Translations under genes and position numbers: made by a program
Notes under the pieces: model-generated
The model's database searches: none
What the model was told of the DNA's origin: nothing
The model's input: only the letters and a program-made list of their open reading frames with translations
Shown: positions 30,132 to 41,232 of the stretch, piece by piece
Layout: every line of letters starts with the position of its first letter
How positions within the stretch are numbered: position 1 is the first letter of the stretch
Assembly (NCBI GenBank): GCA_032191485.1
Contig: JAVDOI010000009.1
Coordinates: forward strand, 17,403,843-17,467,842
Reading direction: 5' to 3'
Origin: Leptoclinus maculatus
Taxonomy: Eukaryota > Chordata > Actinopteri > Perciformes > Stichaeidae
DNA: 64,000 nt

Positions 30132-31663
30132 TTAGCTGCTGTTGGTGTTGTTGTCTTTTTGGGTGCTGTTAGCAGTGGGGGTCTTGTTGCTGGTGTTGTT
30201 GTTCCACTCTGCTTTGCAGTGGGTGATGCAAACAGCCAGTACCATAATCAGCAGCCCAAAACCCACAACCACACAGTACCAGTGGGGAAAGAGAAACCAA
30301 GAGGAACCTGGAGATGAAACTGAGGAAATGCAGAGAGAGAACATTAAGCTGAGGCTAAAATCACAATTACTAGATGTTTTTGAGAGCCGACTGTCAAAAC
30401 TGTAAGAAATGAAATCACAGCGTCATGTGTTCTCACATAATCACACTTTCCCTGAAAGCAGCAGCTCTGTATTTCCTCTGGTTGTATTATGCTGCATGTT
30501 ATGATAAGTCTTTGAGACTTGGCCGAGATTGAAAGGTGAGCTCTGACACCACACATCTCCTATTTGCATTAGCATTATTACATTTCTGTATTTCATATAA
30601 TAAGGGGACGTCCCTTGGCCCCCTTGTGTTGAGTTGAGTCAATCCCATCCCAAAAAGGCTAATTTGTTATTTTAGACTGTGCAGCAATTCGGGAACTTGA
30701 CCAATAAATTTCAACCTGAAGTTCCCACATAGAATGTGCAGGCAAAAACCTGAGTCTGGTTACTATCACTCCCAGCCTTGTAGAAAGACATTGGATTAGT
30801 AATAAAGAGTGCAGAAACATGCAGGGAAATCTGCAGCATGGAGGGAAGACCATTGTAATTCCTACAAGCAATTGTGCATCTAGGCCTGTCTAGTTAGCTA
30901 CCACAATGCTAAATACATTCTCTTACCTTGAAGCACGGTTCCTCTCCCAACTGTTAAACGTGAGTTCACATTGGCCACACAGTAGTACAGCCCCAGGTCT
31001 GTTTCCTCAACACTAGTGATGTTCAATGCCAGAGATCGGTTCATCAACCCCACAGAGAAACGAGGGCTGAGCTGAAACCCTGAGAAGAAAGTTGTAGTCT
31101 GTTGAAAGCCTTTTAAATAATACTCCATTTTCTATAATTAGAACTTGCAAAGTTGTCCCTCCTTCCAAACTCAACCATACACAATACAGTATGCATGTGT
31201 GTCTGCTGAGGACAGCAGCAGGTATACTCAACCTCGACCTCTGCATCTCATGAGGAGTCAGGTGATAAACTACTATTTATCCAAGGCTATCACTCAAATA
31301 CTAAAAAATGTCTGTTTTGTGTTTCATACCACATTTGCCACTTAAACAGTGTTATGTACTGTGCCTATAACTTCTGAGTTTAATGCGCTCTACAGCCTCA
31401 ATTCAGTTGTGTTTAGAGCTCAGTTTTCCATGGTTCTATATTTGTTCTAATCAGCATTTAGATCATGTACTACCTTGTACTGGTCGGCCCTCTCTGAGAC
31501 TGGCGCAGAGGACCACAGTGGGGGTGAGATCAGGGTGGTGCTTAAGCCACGTTGTGTCGTAAAGGTAGGAGAGGTTACAGCCAAGAGTGACTGTTGAACC
31601 GTACTGGACATGTTGGACCTCAGCAGCTGGCACAAACGGCATCCAAAAACCAGCCATGGTGAT
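30132..31663 (-). CDS. Immunoglobulin V-type transmembrane receptor (immune-type), 5' end uncertain
   Basis: Three minus-strand exons join with consistent phase-1 GT-AG junctions: about 31674 down to 31474, 31079-30927, and 30307-30132. Exon A codes VQHVQYGSTVTLGCNLSY and TTWLKHHPDLTP (first Ig cysteine and core Trp). Exon B codes RSLALNITSVEETDLGLYYC (second cysteine in DxGxYYC) and a J-like VGRGTVLQ. Exon C codes a short stalk, a transmembrane helix (WYCVVVGFGLLIMVLAVCIT) and a short Asn/Thr-rich cytoplasmic tail ending at TAA (30134-30132). No ITIM, ITAM or charged residue in the membrane span is visible. The signal-peptide exon was not found, so 31663 (an in-frame Met) is only the earliest supported residue; an acceptor CTCTAG lies just 5' of it. 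It resembles single-V teleost leukocyte receptors. The V domain split by an intron argues against a classic NITR, whose V is usually one exon. Confidence 0.75.
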
Positions 31664-31891
31664 CGACCCTAGAGTGGAGCAAATGGACTTTACCAACTTT
31701 ACCAATGAATGTTTAGTGAAAGTTTAGTCTTAAACAAACTTTTGATGAAAACATTGTCAACTGACATGAAAACAATGTCAAAGCGAACACATTTTTGGCA
31801 ACGTTGAAAAGTAGGGCTTCCGCTGGGGTCATCTCTCCTGTTTCCACGGCCATGCTTAGCCAGATATTTTTATTTTTTGGCAGTTGATGGA

Positions 31892-32034
31892 ACTTCCTTC
31901 TTCATAGCCCCCTCTCTTCTGGTGTTCCTCTGGGATCAATCCTAGTTCCCCTTCTTTTCTCTATCTATCATTTATTCTTTTTGGGTCCCTTGTACAACAT
32001 GCAATTCCACTGTTATGCAGTCATTGTCACAAAT
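31892..32034 (+). mobile_element. LINE reverse-transcriptase fragment
   Basis: The plus strand reads SGVPLGSILVPLLFSIY and then LYNMQFHCYA. These are RT motif B (SGVPQGSILGPLLF) and the start of motif C (FHCYADD) of an L2-like LINE. The fragment is short and truncated on both sides, and lies upstream of the Ig gene. Confidence 0.75.
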
Positions 32035-32255
32035 CAACTCCTGTTACCTATTGTATGTCATGTCTCTCAGTTTAAGTGGAAGATGTTACAGAAATATTTA
32101 TCGTGTTCACACAACCAGCCACGGCAACAGACTACAAGTCTTTTTCAATAGAAGCCCCCAAGTCAAAGTTGAGGTGGTCTCAACAGTTTCAGTGCTCCAG
32201 TGAAGCTGTAAAGCGTCAAACAATCACATGTTTTGTTTCACCCTTAATATAATAT

Positions 32256-32470
32256 TAGTGGTGCAACGGATCATAAAACTCACGGATCGTATAGCGGATC
32301 GGATCTGCACAAAAGAAAAAAAGGGAGCAAATATACTTTTAGAGATCCTTGATCATGTTTTTTTTGCCACCAATACTAATTGCAGATCATTGATGATCCA
32401 TTTTGACAGATACAGATCCCTTTGTTGTTTGATTATAGCCGCTGGTCTACAAGGATCCAGACACCACCGT
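32256..32470. mobile_element. Truncated copy of a hAT family related to the one at 12661
   Basis: Starts TAGTGGTGCAACGGATCATA, nearly the same terminus as the complete element at 12661-13691, followed by several GATC-rich sub-terminal repeats. No right terminus was found. Confidence 0.6.
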
Positions 32471-35400
32471 CCAAAAAACATTTAAACCATTCTGAAATCT
32501 GTAAACCATCAAAAGTCCTAAATGTTATACTTTACTTTTAATGGGATGTAACATCATTTGAGTCTCTTGAAAGCTATGGGATGATCAAGTTCTCTCACTC
32601 CATTGTCAATATTTTTTGGGTGTGTTCGTAAATTGGGGAAATTGGAAAACTCAGTCCTGTTACTTACATAAACCATCTTCCATTAAAAAAAACATGGACA
32701 AAATAAATAAAATGTCCTGAGATTAACCATTATATGTATTTATCAGTGTTATTATAATATCTACAGTATTGTATCAAGATTTTTATTTAAATTAAGTTTC
32801 ATTTTCAAGTTTAGCTACAACTTGTAAATGGCACCGATTCGGCGGACTGGCCCAACTACATCATCGAGCATAACAAGATCACGAATGTAAAAAGTAGCAG
32901 ATTCCAACCGAGTCCACAACCCAGTATAAAGCAGTTCAGAGATACGTATGCAGGTAATGCCTTCACTAATGTAAACGGCTAACGTTACTCGCCGTCTAGC
33001 CTTTTATTTTACAGTTACTATTATTAATGTATCCTCACTTTGCTGCCATTTAACATTTGAAATGATCCAAGAAGCAAATGAAACAGCCCCATCCTTCTGC
33101 TACCTCCACAGTACAAACACAGCAAGGTGTGACAGTCATTGTAATCATCAGTAGCTGAGTCTGACTCGACCTTCATCTAGTGAAAAGTGAATTCTCCTTC
33201 CCTATGAATAAAGGTAACTTTCTGTCTTTCTTTCCAAAATGATGGTACTCTGGGGTGCATTTATTACTCACCAACAAGAATGGTTGTTATCCAGTGGGAC
33301 TTCATCTCTTATCTTTATGTATCTTTATGCATCGCTATTTTCTCCTGTACTTGATGTCTGTGACATTATGGTCTAACAGACCACAGACTTCCGTTTTAGC
33401 TGCAAAACCACTGTTTCCACTGAAACACTGAAACTCTCTTTATATATATCCTCTTTCGGTTTGGTTGTGAGAGCATTGTTTTTCAAGCTTCAAGCATTTG
33501 GAGCAGGAGGAGCTGAAGATCTTTAAACTAACTGTTCGGTTAAATGCTATATTTTTGCCAATCTCTTGCTTAAGATGTTTTATAGTTTTATTTTTTAAAT
33601 AATCTTTAGTGTTGACTATGTAATTGCTTATATGTTGTTTCACTTTTATTTATTTTCAGTTATATATAATGTAAAATATAATCTGTATATAAATTATGAT
33701 ATTATTATATCAGAAAGGCTGTACTGCTCCCCAGGGGAAAGTTCACAAGCTACCCAGCAGTTTTTAAGGTAATATGTAAAATATATTTAAATAAACTAAC
33801 ATAATAATTCAACTAGAAAGCTGCACTCAGTAGAGTGTAGATCTTTGTCTGCAGTGACCACTGCTGTAATCTTTGATTGAATGAATACAACCCACAATTG
33901 GCTAACCTCCCATGTAGACTGCGAGTATGAGACTTGTTTTTTTCCCCTTGCACGTCTCACACAACAGGTACACTCTGGCTTTAATCAAGACAGATGGCTG
34001 CACCCAGTCTGTGCAGACACGCATCTCAGCTCCATCTCACGGACTTGAAGCATTTAGTTAGGCTTGCAGTCAGCTGTGTGTAGCTCCGTTAGCTGTTAGC
34101 CAAACACCGTCCAAAATAATAAAATTCGGGCAAACTGTTTTCCACTCAGCTGTGTTATCAATAGTGACCTCTACCGGCTGGGGGCCGGTTACGAGTAGTG
34201 AGTGAGGAGTCAGTGGCAGTATAAAACAGGCATTTAAAGGTGTTTTGAGAAAGTGTGGATGCTTTTCAATATGTTAACTAATGCTTCATGCGTCCTCCAG
34301 ACTCTCTGGACCCCTGAAATTGTTCCCCCTCTGCATCATGGAGGATCTTCTGATCCCTTACATGCACCTTGTGGAGAACAGGAGCGAGGAGAGAGGAGGC
34401 TTGTGGAGCGGCTGAGATTTGTATTCATAGGTTGTAGTTATTTAGATCAAGCTTTCTGCCCCTCACTGTTTGTGCAGCGCCTGATCACACATCCACATTC
34501 CTTAATGACATTTCACCTGATATTACTTATGTTTTTATTTAATAGGTTACAATTCAACTGCTATAATCCTGACATGATGCTTACAAGTGCAAACAGCTGC
34601 GGACGTCAAATTATTATATAAATAATAACGTTGAATATATATAGATATATAGCCTGTGTGTTAAATAAAAATGTCAACATCCGAACATTCTTGTCACGTT
34701 ATGCCACGTTGTGAATTACATTTTTCGTAAATATCAAATAGACCATAAAATCCACACCTGTTGCCTCGACTCATTGTCTCTTCCTCTCCTCCTCCGAGGA
34801 AAGGAATCGGGGGAGACATGTTAGCATATTGAAAAGCACCCACAGAGTAGTTACTCTGTGGGTGCTTTTTTAACCATGAGAGGTTCTTGAACATGCAGCC
34901 ATAACTGGCCATCCAAAATATTATGCAGTTTGCTGCTGCAGAATGTGAGATTAGCTATGGACAGACCCGGAGGTGCACATTCACTCCCTCACTGAGTCAC
35001 TGACTCATTCACTCACTCACTTTCAGACGCACACACGTGAATGATCGCACGATTCTCCTGGTGGAGATAATAATATAATATATATTATTCTGAAATTGGC
35101 CATTCTGCATGATGACAACATTTACTTTTGGTCCTTTAACTTTATTTAGATTCTAATACTTTTGTACTTTTACTTAAGTGCCAGCTTATCCTGTGGGTCA
35201 TCTTGTCTGTTGTTGGATCAATTAGTGATTAAAAGAATCGAAATGCCTTCCTTTGCGTATTAAAACACAAACATAACCCTGTACCCAACTTAAGTCTTCT
35301 ATCACTTCACCTTTTTTCATAGAGTTTGCAGGTCAGTTCCCCATTTTTAAAAAGGGGAACTGGAGAATGTGGTCCAATTATCAGGGTATCAAACTGCTCA

Positions 35401-36145
35401 GCCTCCCAGGGGAAAGCTTTTGCCAGCTGGAAAGGAGGCTCTGATCAATTGCAGAACCTTTGATCCAGAAAAATAAAACTATATATATATATATAATATA
35501 ATTATAACTATAATAGTGTTATATAAACTATATACTCTAAAGAAATAAAACAAATATTTTAAATAGAAATCCCATTCCCCCATGATGTGGAGGGTACTTG
35601 GTACAGTCTGATTGGCCACTTCCTGTATGAAACAGCTCTGCTTTAGGCTCAGGCCTGACAAGATGGTCTTTCCCCAACGAGCAGTAGAACCCTGAGCAAT
35701 GATAAGTCAACAGAACAAGAAATTAGAACAAATTAAGACCAACGTCTTAATTGGCAACTCAGGACAAACTCAAGTGTGACTGTACAGAAGTTAACTAAAT
35801 GTGTACATTACAAATAGAAACTAATGTACTGCCCACAATACTGAATAAACTATACGTATGATGTATGAAACCAAAGCTATATGTCATAATGTATCTGTTT
35901 CCTTATGCATGTGCATGCAATGTGAGTGTGCTGTGCACAAAGTCAAAGTAAACTAACTGAAGACAAAGTGAACTTCAAATTGTAAACTTATAGAGAAAGC
36001 TAAGGTGTCTGTGAGTGCAGTTACAGACATTTAAATCTATAGCCGCAGCCATCCGAGTGACTGAAGCCAAACAAACTAAAAAACACGTAACCGTTGTGTT
36101 ACAGTATTCAGCCAGTTTGATAGTGTCTCAGATGTCTGCCTCTAC
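32471..36145. other. Intergenic; one perfect palindrome, otherwise nothing recognised
   Basis: AT-rich, without open frames that resemble known families. It contains the 38-bp palindrome at 34832-34869 and short TA repeats around 35482. There is no tRNA and no transposon termini that I could pair. Confidence 0.5.
34832..34869. repeat. Perfect 18-bp-arm palindrome (hairpin)
   Basis: AAAAGCACCCACAGAGTA, two bases (GT), then the exact inverse TACTCTGTGGGTGCTTTT. Such a near-spacerless perfect palindrome is rare by chance. Confidence 0.95.
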
Positions 36146-36153
36146 CCCAATAC

Positions 36154-37262
36154 CAGTGGCGGGCCGTGCATTTTATACCTGGGCCTTCACTGCTGTCCTG
36201 CAGCTGAAACACAGCTACGGTTATTATTTGTTTTGTGTAAAAATGAAGCCAACACCTGTAAATACACTAACTGCAGAGAATACGCCGAGAGTCTCCTCTC
36301 TGCTCTGACTGCAGCTGGGACTGCTGCGCGAGGCTTCTGTGAGAGTACCCGCCTGTGTGTGCTTTGGGGCGGCGGAGGGGCTCACGGCAGCACCCGCTGC
36401 TCGTTCACGGCAGTAACTGTAGAACGGTAGTGCTTTAACGTTATCGAGCAAAGTCTCCAACAACACCAGAAAAAGTCACTAGATGTGTCGCTAGTAGCTT
36501 TTGACAAAAAAAGTCGCTATGAGGGTTTGGAAAGTCGCCAGATTTAGCGAGAAAGTCGGCAAGTTGGCAACACCGCTAAATATGTCCCCAGAGCAACATA
36601 GGACGTAACAATGGTTCCTATCACATATAAAACCAAACAAAAATCCATCTTCATAAGTTGTACAAATTCATCAATTCATCCTCCTTTCTTTGTTAATAAA
36701 GAGTTTAATCCCACGGTTGTTCAGTACATCCGTGCGTTTTAGTTCCAGTAAGAAGTCCTTCTCGATTCATGGACGCCAGTGAAGACAGTCGAGCCTCTCC
36801 AGTTGTATTTCCTGAATACGTTTTAATGCGCTTGAGCGCTGAAAATGTCCGCTCGACAGAGGCAGCTGATATTGGGATTGTCACCGCCCAACATGTCAAA
36901 GATCTGATTGGTTGAACACTATGACAATCAACAATATCGTCCCCATTCACTTAAACTGCAAAGGGATTCACTTGTGAGTTTGCAGGCCTCGGGCCTCTCT
37001 TCTTACCTAGAGACACAGAGGTGAAATCTGATTGGATAAAAGCTCTACTTAAAACAAGCTGCACTGGAAGCAGAGCAACTGAGGAAGACAGTAGCTGTGC
37101 AATGAGAAAATAAGATAATGGGAAAAATATTTGTATTAATTATAATACATGTATAATACATACATATTTAAGAAAAAGTATTAAATTATGAAATAGCTAT
37201 AACTTTGTGATTCTGTTTAGGCCAGCAGAGAAGGCTTTGCAGGCCCTGACGGCCCACCACTG
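36154..37262 (-). mobile_element. hAT element, copy 1 of the CAGTGGCGGGCCGT family
   Basis: The terminal inverted repeat is CAGTGGCGGGCCGT on the left and ACGGCCCACCACTG on the right. It has an exact 8-bp target duplication CCCAATAC (36146-36153 and 37263-37270). On the minus strand (about 36770-36880) it still codes ISAASVERTFSALKRIKTYS and RLSSLASMN, the C-terminal dimerisation region typical of hAT transposases. The rest of the transposase is lost. Confidence 0.92.
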
Positions 37263-37413
37263 CCCAATACGTGGAGGTAGAGTTTAGTCTGTGTATTTTT
37301 GTAAATTGGGTAAACAAATCCTTAAAAATTGTATAAGCTGGTGCCAAAAAGGTTCTTGATCACTACTTCAGTTAGAATTTCATATATGGAATATATATTA
37401 TATTACTTGTACT

Positions 37414-39553
37414 CAGGGATGGGCAGTATTTCTATTACTTGTATTTGAAATACGTATTTCAATTACTTTTGAGTATTTTGTAATTTGTATTTGATAGGGC
37501 CGATAAAAAATCTAACGTAATTTGTAACAAAATACAAAATAAAATTTAGAGTGGAGTAATGACGGTAGATGTCCATTTGTTAAAAAAAACAAAAAAACAT
37601 TAAATATCCAATTTATTTTATTTAAAAAGGCATATTATGAAAGTATTCTTAGTTTTATTATTTCATACATTCTACAGTTGGCCACTGTCATTCTGTGACT
37701 GTTCTTCCTTTTTGTGGGGTTCACCAGAGCTTTGTGTACATTATATAGCCCAAACCTGAATGCTCTGGTATACCAAATTGTGAGAAAACGGACAATCCAG
37801 AAAAAAGTATTTCCTATATTTTAAATACAAAATACATGTATTGTATTTTGTTACATTTTCTGGCACCAGTATTTTGTATTTTATTTTAATAAATTCATTT
37901 GAGGGGTATTACCGACCTACAAAAGTGCCCGGAGGGACCTGAAGAAGGGCATCAGAGAGGCCAAGCACAGATACAAACAGCGCATCGAGGGACACTTTGA
38001 GAACAACGACCCCCGGAGCATGTGGAGAGGTATTAAAACCCTGACTGACTACAAGAGCAGCACCACAGAGATCAGTCAGGACAGTGAACTTCCCGACACC
38101 CTGAACCGCTTCTTTGCCCGCTTTGATGGACAGCACAGCGGAGCAACAGCTGAGAAGATCCAGGACAGCCACCAGTTTGCGTACCGAGCAAACAGATCTA
38201 CCGAGGACGCGGTCTCCATTACACTCCACACGGCCCTGTCTCACCTGGAGCACCCCAACACATACGTCAGGATGCTCTTCATTGACTTCAGCTCTGCCTT
38301 CAACACTATCATCCCCCATAAACTGGTGCACAAACTCAAAAACCTTGGACTTTCGACATCACTCTGTTCATGGATTCTGGACTTTCTCTCCAACAGACCA
38401 CAGAATGTCAGGATAGGGAACCGGACATCGACAACCACCATCCTGAACACTGGTGCACTGCAGGGCTGTGTGCTCAGCCCGGCCCTCTTCACCCTCTTCA
38501 CCCAGGACTGCTCCGCCACATATTCCTCAAACACAATAGTGAAGTTTGCTGACGACACCACTGTGGTGGGACTCATCTCTAACAACGACGAGACACACTA
38601 CAGACAGGAGGTCCAACATCTAGCTGAGTGGTGCTCGGACAACAACCTGGTCCTGAACACCACCAAGACCAAAGAAGTCATAGTGGACTTCAGGAGATCC
38701 AGGAAGACCACACCCTCTCCACTCTACATAAGTGGGGAGGAGGTGGACAGTATCAAATTCCTGGGGCTCCACATTACTAAGGACCTCACTTGGTCCCTGA
38801 ACACATTACATCTGGTGAAGAAAGCCCAGCAGAGGCTCTTCTTTCTGAGGAAGCTAAAACAAGCTGGCCTGCCCCCTGCACTTCTGGTTAACTTCTACAG
38901 AAGTGTGATTGAAAGCATCCTGTGTCAGTGCTTTACTGTGTGGTATGCCAGCTGCACAGCAGAGAACAGGAGGGACCTGGCCCGTGTGGTTAAAACAGCA
39001 CAGAGGATTGTGGGAGTTACCCTCCCGGACCTGGACACTGTGTATGCTGGCCGCCTCCAGAAGAAGGCCAGAAACATCTGTACAGACATCACACACCCGG
39101 GTCACTCTCTGTTTGTTCCACTGCCATCAGGAAAAAGATACAGGACTATCAAAACCCGGACTAACAGGCTGAGGAACAGCTTCTTCCCCAGAGCGGTTTC
39201 CTCCATCACCCCCCCACCCCCACCCACCACCCCACCCAGCTCACACCGGACAGTGCTGCGGTGAAATAAAAATAGCCAATAACACGACACCTTAACTAAG
39301 CACCTTTTTCACTTTTAAGCCATTGATGCCTGCGTTTAATCTTGTTTTATCTTGTATATATTTATTTAATGTCTTGTTTTAAATCTTCTTGTCTTAATGT
39401 TTTTTATACACCTTTTAACTGTTGCTGCTGTACTGACTGAGTCGCCAACTTAATTTCGTTGTATGTTTTTACAATGACAATAAACATCCTTTATCCTTTA
39501 TCCTTTATCCTTTTGTATCAAAATACATTTTGATGTATTTTTGCCCATCCCTG
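37414..39553. mobile_element. hAT-type non-autonomous element interrupted by a LINE
   Basis: The left end CAGGGATGGGCAGTATTT and the right end (read inverted) CAGGGATGGGCAAAAATA are flanked by an exact 8-bp duplication CTTGTACT (37406-37413 and 39554-39561). The hAT parts are about 37414-37900 and 39513-39553. The middle is a LINE copy that inserted later. Confidence 0.92.
37905..39512 (+). mobile_element. L2/Rex1-like LINE, 5'-truncated, nested in the hAT element
   Basis: The ORF reads without stop from about 37916 to 39264. An N-terminal part resembles the linker before the RT (YKSARRDLKKGIREAKHRYK), then come RT motifs A (FIDFSSAFNTI), B (GALQGCVLSP) and C (FADDTTVV), and the C-terminal end LPSGKRYRTIKT...NSFFPRAVSSI. 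Compared with related elements, the segment between FFARFDGQ and HQFAYRANRST seems too short, suggesting an in-frame internal deletion. Motif B has Leu where Pro is usual. The endonuclease domain is absent (5' truncation). The 3' end has several CTTTATC units, a typical LINE microsatellite tail. Confidence 0.9.
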
Positions 39554-39739
39554 CTTGTACTACTAAATAATACATTTTGATATCTTAATCTTAATATTAT
39601 ATTTTGCTGTTTTATTATTAATGTGATTATTATTATTGTAGTTTGATTGTATTTTAATTATGAATGTAATATTATATGTAGCAAATGTAGTATCGCCATC
39701 ATTATTGTGATTATCACCAGCTGTTCCAGTCTGTTCTTT

Positions 39740-39995
39740 CAGGACCGCTGATGACGCAGCAGGTGATGACGCAGCAGGGTGAAGGTCCAGTCAGCAACAA
39801 CATCCCGTTCATGCTGCACCTGAGGAGAATGAAGGGAACCCGAACAGCTCTGTGTGTTGTTGCTGATTAGTTGTCGAAAGGATAACAAGAGCAATGGCGG
39901 TCACAGCTGTTTGTGTATAGAAAGGACTTGGCGTTTAAACTATCGGACTGCGGACTGAGATAAGGAATCACCGGATGAAGAAGGAGAGTTTTCAG
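39740..39995 (+). promoter_or_regulatory. rps6kb2: rps6kb2 promoter-proximal region and 5' UTR exon
   Basis: Two tandem copies of GATGACGCAGCAG (39749 and 39763) give repeated TGACGCAG motifs, similar to CRE/AP-1 half sites. Downstream, the leader ends TTTTCAG followed by the donor GTGAAA at 39996, the only good donor before the ATG exon. Several short upstream ATGs are present in this leader. The transcription start is not determined. Confidence 0.5.
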
Positions 39996-41232
39996 GTGAA
40001 ACGCTGGCTAGCTTAGTGTTAGCATGTTCGTAAGCGTGCTAGCTGTCAAATCAGCTGTCAACGTGATGTTAGCTTATTTTTACTGTTGTCAGCCAGTTTT
40101 AACCAGTGGCTGATTTTGCATAAAAAGAGGTGACCTAACAAATGCTCAGTCTAATTGTGTGTACGTTTAGTCCAATGAAACATTTGCTGTGATAGAAGTT
40201 TCACTCACATGTTGTTTTGTTTGCCACCTGATTAGCACGCTAACGTGAGAGGTTAAGCTAGCCACGTAAAGCATTCTAAGGCGTCTTTAACTTGTGTCAG
40301 CTTCTAATAATACCACTTACTTAAAGCCACATCATTTGGAACCAAAGGCGGTCACGGTCTGCGTTAACTTGAACGGTGTAACGTGAGCGGTGCCATGTTA
40401 ACTGCTTGGTGGTGGCTAGGCTAACGTTAGGTTTTGGGTGGGCCAAGTATAAGAAATGAGACTAAGCTACACGCTTACTGACCTATGACCTGTAGTGTTT
40501 CTGTAAAAGCCAGCTTTTGTCGTAACTGTACGTGTACAACGAGTCACGGGTCTGTTATTTAGCCCAGGAGACGTCACGTGCACGTTTCATGGACAGATAT
40601 GCTGTTTTCCTCATTGGGGTGAAAGTGCTGACGAGCCCATATGGCAAGCAATCTGTAATTACATTTTAGATCATTTAAATATGTTTTTGTACTCGTCAAA
40701 ACTGAAATTCAAGATGCCTTTAACTGCTTAAAAAGTACAAGTGGCTGTTCTATCATTAAATAGCTAGACTGAATATGTATTGTAGATCAAAATGAACATT
40801 TCAGATATCCACAATGCCATTTTTTTAAATATCTATCTGCAATATAATTTTTACTAGGAACACATCTATGATCCACATTTTTACTATTCATAACTTAAGT
40901 GATCCATTTGGCATATTATCATCTTTTCGGGTATCCAGAACACAGATCATTGTATATTTAGGGATATCTGCAATTGTATTGTTTGTAGTCATTATTCAAA
41001 TGGTAGATATCTGAAATTGCTGTTTTGCATGCCAATTGTCGATTTACGTAACATTTTAACTCGTTAATATATTTTGGATATTCAAAATTGAAATGGATAT
41101 TTGTTATGTTTTTTGGGGGATATCTGAAGTTTAAATGATGACTAGGAACAACTGGATTGTAGATATCTGAAATGGAGTTTTTTCTAGTTAGAATTATATA
41201 GCAGATATTGATTGAACCATCTCTGTTTCAGG

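Noticed and set aside
30078..30317. Plus-strand open frame beginning in the tRNA-Lys fragment
   Set aside because: It is the antisense shadow of the Ig receptor's transmembrane exon on the minus strand.
34694..34912. Minus-strand frame with SWLKKHP, reminiscent of an Ig V core Trp
   Set aside because: The motif is created by the 38-bp palindrome; no cysteines or YYC motif in proper spacing.
38241..38585. Minus-strand open frame of 114 codons
   Set aside because: Shadow of the plus-strand LINE reverse transcriptase.
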